Assembly: GCA_021234155.1 (NCBI GenBank)
Contig: JAJEKV010000077.1
Location: forward strand, 1,721,012-1,785,011
Direction of reading: 5' to 3'
DNA length: 64,000 bases
DNA from: Isoetes taiwanensis
Lineage: Eukaryota > Streptophyta > Lycopodiopsida > Isoetales > Isoetaceae
The notes beneath the pieces were generated by a model. The model had not been told where the DNA came from. It did not search any database and was given only the letters and a program-made list of their open reading frames with translations. This document shows, in pieces, positions 59,301 through 64,000 of this stretch. Within the stretch, counting starts at the first letter, position 1. The number at the start of each line of letters is the position of its first letter. The translations under genes were made by a program, and so were the position numbers.

Positions 59301-59900
59301 AATCAGCTCCAATTTGATATTTATGAAAATGGTTGGAAGCATTAAATATGACCCTTTCCAAATTTCTTGAAATATAACCTCAAAGCTCTGGGTGATTCTC
59401 CAGCGTACGCTTCATATATTTATCTTTAACATCATTGTCTGCTTTATGCAGTCGATTTAATCTCGATCTTAAAGCGCAGCTTGGATACAAGGTCACTCTC
59501 AATGATCGAACATAACATTCGTCCGAAATAGTATTACGATGAAAAAGAAATGTCAAATGCATTTGGACAAGTATTTTCTTCTCGGCCATCATCCTATTAA
59601 TCATATTAATTTTGTAAATTTTCTATCTTCTCCGTGTGCCATGCTCTTGAAAATATCACTGTCATGACGATAATTATTGATTGGTAACTGCCACAGTGTT
59701 GCATACTAGAAATTCCTGCCTTTTGAAAAGTTTAATGATATAAAATGACATATCAATGCTGACAGGATCACTTCCAATTGGGGAAAATCCCTGCGCCTTT
59801 TCTCTGTGTTAGGACATCATCTTCAGAATAATCCGTAAAACATCCTTCCAAGAAGCCGAGCAGATATGGATAAGCGTAGTGTAGAATCCAGAGAATGGTT
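56330..59900. other. Gene-poor stretch
   Basis: AT-rich. Adjacent plus-strand frames at 57655-57846 and 57836-58042 (LARLRRYYICARDPKERKMI; LFSQEALYHLLVALRA) and a minus-strand frame at 58368-58595 look slightly protein-like but show no domain. A short palindromic GGTTGCCCCTAGGGGGGCAA is at 58250-58268. No element termini recognised. Confidence 0.4.
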
Positions 59901-59939
59901 TTATTCATGGCGAAATATGTAAGTATTCACAAATAAGAG

Positions 59940-60200
59940 AATGGGCTTTACGACGTATTTGGCTGGACGCCGTCCTCGCGGACGGATCGTCAGAATCGGG
60001 ACGCGGACTGTGCCACGATTTATGTGACGTCAAGGTCAGCAGTGGATCGCCGTACGCGACGTCCAACACGACGCTGACGCGGACACACGCCACGCCTACT
60101 TTACCACGCCGCATCGCGGCGCCACTTTTGTGCGACGTGACGCCGCCAGGCGACGGACGCTGCTACGTCCGGCTGACGCCCAGTTGTACTTTGTCTTTTG
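59940..60200. other. CpG-rich patch at the satellite boundary
   Basis: Very dense in CG dinucleotides (for example GGACGCGGACTG, CGTACGCGACGTCC, CGCATCGCGGCGCC), in sharp contrast to the AT-rich sequence to the left. No coding frame is supported. It directly precedes the satellite-like sequence. Confidence 0.7.
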
Positions 60201-60675
60201 GAGAACAGCAGGTCTTCTCGCCACGCCAGTTGGTCCCGGTGGAATGTCGATATTCTCAAGTCCATCGAAGAGCCAAATCATGGTTTTGGAGGGAAATTGC
60301 CTCGGCCCATCGCCAGTGGCCTTCGAAGAGAACTTTTGTGGCAAAGATGGGAGCTCCTCGAAGACTCGAGCTATTTCATCGCACCAACACCCATATCCTA
60401 AGGAAATGTTTTTCGATGTCTCGCACCCCAAGACGCTAGAATTTTCGGCTGCAACGTTCCAATTTTTCGATGCGTATCTTTTAGTTATGCTCTTTTGCAT
60501 TCATGCTCATAAATTGCACTAATGCATGGTATGGAATTAAATTCTGATTTTTGTCGGGCTATTTCCTAGATCATCCCAAAGATACTGCAAATTTCTTTAG
60601 AATTCCTGACAAAGTCTCGATCAAATAGGTAGTACGTTGGAATCCGCCCAAAAATTCTCGTTGTTGGGCAGACAT
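60200..60675. repeat. Diverged partial satellite monomer at the array edge
   Basis: Blocks correspond to the monomer: GGTCTTCTCGCCACGCCAG, TTGGTCCCGGTGGAATGTCG and CTTCGAAGAGAACTTTTGTG match the same-order blocks in full units. Near 60500-60660 a shortened version of the CATTCATAAATT...GAATTAAATT block appears, about 175 bp before the first full unit. It is more diverged than the internal monomers, as expected for an array edge. Confidence 0.6.
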
Positions 60676-63600
60676 GACATTCATAAATTGTAATTAATGG
60701 CTAGTAAGGAATTAAATTTGATTTTGTCACAGGAAGCCTCAAGTCACCCAACGACATGCCAGCTTTCAAAATTTTGCCAAGGTTTGGTGATCAAAGTTTG
60801 TATTAGTAATGGCCCCGGGCAATTGTTACAAATCGAGCCTGCACACTTGCTCAAGTCAAACAAGGCCGGGGATCTTTGCAAGGCCGCCTCATTAGAGGGG
60901 AGAGTCCGAATCTCAAGAGGCGAAATGCCCCAAAGTTTCCCGAGGCACCTTTCCTGGCGCTGGCTACACGGAGAGGGTCAGACGCTTAAAGACCATACCC
61001 CGTGATCTCTTGCTCCCCTATCCGATCAATTGGAATCCTTCTGCTCAAGGACCCCGGCTCGACAAGGTCCAAAACCAACATCCGTCTCGGATAACTTATC
61101 AAACTCATGGGGTTGCCCCGCTGGCCGACTGTAGAAACCAGCGTTTTGTCGTCAACATTATGAGTTCGTGGAATGGTGGCGATCTCGACTTCGCCACATC
61201 ATCCCGGAGGCCTAACACCCTAAAGACCAAGGTTGCACGGCCGGGCTTTGCAAAGAAAGAAACACTTACGCCCTACGCGGCAAAAGATCTCGGACACCCA
61301 ATTCTCCCAGGGCCAATTGACTACGAGTGTGTTGGACACAGATAGTTTGACGCTTCCTCGAGAAGGTGGTCTTCGCCACGAAAACTTGGTCCCTGTGACA
61401 ATCTCACATTCGAACCATTGGCGAGCCGAATCATGATTCCCGAGAGGAAGTTGCCTCGGGTCTGCCTGTGGCCTTCGGAGAGGACTTTGGGGCAGCCGCC
61501 TGTGTGGTTTTACGGCCCTGTCTGCCGTCAACATCCCCTCTACGCCAAGACACTTGCCAAGCAAGGTCCTAGTCGACCGACAAGGATAGAGCCTCCCGAA
61601 AACGTGAAACCCTATGAGTTGTCGTTCTAGCAAGGTTTGCGCTTGGGTGCCGAGTTTTGGTCTTTGCACTTGGGACTTGGGCCAATAAGATGCAGCTTGA
61701 GAACGCGCTAAGCAAGGAAACCGACTTTAATGGAGTTTGATCCTCAGATTCTCCCATTGTGGCGCTTAGGAAGTAAAGGGCGCCTTTGCGAGGCAAGACA
61801 TTCATAAATTCGTGAATTAATGCATAGTAATGAATTAAATTTGATTTTTTGTCATTAGGCTTCCTAAGCCACGCCAACATACGCTGCCAATTTTCAAAAT
61901 TTCTCGACAAGGTTTAGATCAAAGTGTTTTGCATTAGAATGGTCCGCGTACTCGTTGTTAGCGTACCGAGCCGCATTAATTTGCCTTAAGTCAACCAAGG
62001 CCGACTCCTGTAAGGTCACCTCATTAGAGGGGAGATCCGATCTCTGAAAAGACGCTGGAAGCCCCAAAGTTTCCCCGAGGTACTTTTCCTCGGCAAATAA
62101 GCCTGGGGTTTCAGACGCCAAAGACTACACTCCTGATCTCGCTCCCCTATCCGGATCAGTTGAATCCTTCGCTCAAGGACCCCGCCTCGACATATAACCC
62201 GCAATCCAACATCCAACCGAGAGAACTTATCGTTCGCTGAAGCCGCCTTAAGCGGTCGAATCGCGTAGGAAACCAAAGTGTTTTGTCGCTCGCATTATCA
62301 AGTGAGGCTCCGTGAATGGCGATTCGACGCCACATCAGTCCGGGAGCCTGGAAATTACCCTATGCACTAAGTTTCAACCGGGCTTTGGTAAAGCAGTGGT
62401 AAACACTTACGCCTCTACGCTAAAGATTCGACAACACCCCTCTAGGCCACAATTGATCACGAAAGTGTAGTTGACATGCGAGATAGTTTCGACGCCTCGA
62501 GAAGGGTGTCTTCGTTTTAAACTTGGTCCCTGTGACAATCTCGACATTCCGAAATCCATCGGGCGTGTTTCTAATCAGCGATTCCGGAAGCCGGCTCCGT
62601 CCGCCGCCAAAATTTCTGGAGAGTAATTTTGGGGCAAGCCGCTCTGTGTGGTTTTAGGGTCCGTCAGCATCACACCCCTACGGGTTGATTGACGGGCGAA
62701 GGTCCTAGTCGACCGATATATAGAGCTCTCCAAACATAAACCCTATGAGTTGCCGTGTTCTAGCGTACTTTATGCTTCAGTGCCGAAGCTTTGGTCTTTT
62801 GCACTTGGGACTTGGCCGAGAAGATGCTTGAGAACGCTGAAGCAAGGGAACCGACGGAATGGAGTTTGATCTCAGACTTCCCAGCGTTTAGAAGTAAAGG
62901 GCGTTTTGCAAGAGGCAAGACATTCATAAATTCGTAATTAATGCATAGTACGGAATTACCGATTATTGAAGAAATTCCTAAGTCATCGCAACATATAGGC
63001 CGCTTTCAAAATTTCCTGACAAGGTTTAGATCAAAGTGTTTGCATTAGAACGGTCCGCAAACCGTTGTTGGGCAGCCGAAATGCACACTTGCTCAAGTCA
63101 AACAAGGCCAGATCTCGCAAGGTCATTTCATTAGAGGGAGAGAGTCCGAACTCCCAAGAGGCGAAACGCCCCAAAGTTTCCCCGAGGCGCCTCTTCCGGC
63201 AACATTCCTGAAAGTGCCAGACGCTAAAGACTACACTTGACTCTATCCGACCGCTGAATCCTTCGCTCATGGGCCCCGCCTCGAGCAAGATCCAAAAATC
63301 CAACATCCGTCTGTGAGAACTTATCAAACCGCGAAGCCGCTCTCGCTGGTCACCATGGTGAAACCAAAGCGTTTTGTCGCTCTAACATTGCGAGGCTCCC
63401 GGAATGGCGCATTCGACTTACATCATCCCGGAGGCCGAATTTCACTTCTAGAGACCAAGTTGTACCCCACGGGCTTTGCAAAAAGAAAGCAGCTCACCTA
63501 CTCTACGCTGGTAAAGATTCGGATGCCCACCTCCTAGGCCAATTGGATCACGAAAGTGTGTTGACATGAGATAGTTTGACGCTTCCTCGAAGGGTGGTCT

Positions 63601-64000
63601 TCCTCGCCACTCTAAACTTAACCCTGTGACAATGTCGACATTCCGAGTCCATTGGCAGAGCCGGACCACGACCTCGAGGGGAAGGTTCGGTCTGGCCTGG
63701 CCTTCTCGAGAGGACTTTGGGGCAAGTCGCCTGTGGTTTTTAGGGTCCGTGGCTCAAGGCCAACATGCCCTCTACGCCAAGACACTAAGGTCCTAGTCAA
63801 CCGGATAAGGATAGAGTTCAAACGAACCCTAAGTGAGTTTCCGTTCTAGCAGTGGTTTGCGCTTTGGGTGCCAGCTTTGGTCTTTTGCACTTGGACTTGG
63901 CCGAGCAGATGCGCTTGAGAACGCCAAGCAAGGGAAACTGACGGGAATGGAGTTTGATCTCGTGACTTCCGCCAGGCAGCGAAGTAAAGGGCAGCCTTTT
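60676..64000. repeat. Satellite array, ~1.12-kb monomers
   Basis: The landmark GACATTCATAAATT recurs at 60676, 61797 and 62919, giving periods of 1121 and 1122 bp. The third unit is cut by the window end, about 40 bp short of full length. Colinear landmarks in each unit include CACTTGCTCAAGTCAA-type and CCGAGGCxCCT-type blocks, AACATCCGTCT, GACGCTTCCTCGAGAAG, GTCCCTGTGACAATCTC, GAGAGGACTTTGGGGCA and GGTCCTAGTCGACCG. Copies differ by substitutions and many small indels. The GC content is higher than in the rest of the window. Open frames within it are broken differently in each unit, so it is not coding. It does not look like rRNA genes. Confidence 0.9.

Noticed and set aside
60096-60522. Overlapping open frames on both strands near the CpG-rich patch
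   Set aside because: Several frames are open at once on both strands, which reflects GC-rich composition with few stops rather than coding; no motif is present.
61220-61669. 149-codon minus-strand frame in the satellite as a gene
   Set aside because: The same frame is broken in the other monomers and has no domain; long frames are expected in GC-rich repeats.
60676-64000. Ribosomal RNA gene array
   Set aside because: No conserved rRNA core sequence was recognised, and the ~1.12-kb units are too variable and too short.

Overview
The window looks like nuclear DNA of a land plant with a large, repeat-rich, intron-rich genome. The evidence is an AT-rich background, GT-AG introns of 80 bp to almost 3 kb, a plant-type organellar RNase H gene, plant FCP1/NLI-interacting-factor-like HAD proteins, a PPR fragment, plant-type Ty1-copia, Ty3-gypsy and LINE remnants, and a tRNA-derived SINE-like unit. 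I see no bacterial operons, no organelle insert and no CRISPR array. The species cannot be named from the sequence; kilobase introns and Ty3 integrases with a Tf1/Tcn1-like look would fit a non-flowering plant, but that is only an inference.

Layout. 0.6-7.6 kb: a broken RNase H1-like gene (+). One intron holds unrecognised minus-strand exons, and the next holds a same-strand exon encoding a kinase-fold protein resembling DUF3669, a family I know mainly from fungi. 9.6-10.3 kb: an intact single-exon FCP1-like HAD phosphatase (-). 14.8-16.8 kb: a truncated copia element framed by a perfect 79-bp direct repeat. 18.4-21.2 kb: a composite locus (+) reading as coiled coil, RING-H2 finger, lysine-rich linker, two tandem-duplicated small exons, then a second FCP1-like domain with a degenerate active site. 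21.4-26.4 kb: two frame-broken minus-strand genes. 27.7-29.4 kb and 54.5-56.3 kb: two diverged copies of a ~1.77-kb segment. 29.5-33.8 kb: Ty3 fragments on both strands, hairpins, a SINE-like unit and a PPR remnant. 37.9-40.4 kb: two LINE-like 3' tails with different microsatellites, and tandem duplications. 45.4-46.3 kb and 49.3-50.5 kb: two unrecognised minus-strand genes, the second with a TATA box and consistent splice phases. 52.1-52.9 kb: a LINE remnant. 59.9-64.0 kb: a CpG-rich patch leading into a satellite array of ~1.12-kb monomers that runs off the window.

No pathway links these genes. The recurring theme is coding sequence interrupted by single-base frame breaks. Either many loci are pseudogenes, or the assembly carries residual long-read indel errors; the sequence alone cannot decide. 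The most unusual items are the DUF3669-like gene, the RING-H2/FCP1-like composite with its exon-intron duplication, and the 79-bp duplication around a truncated retroelement.
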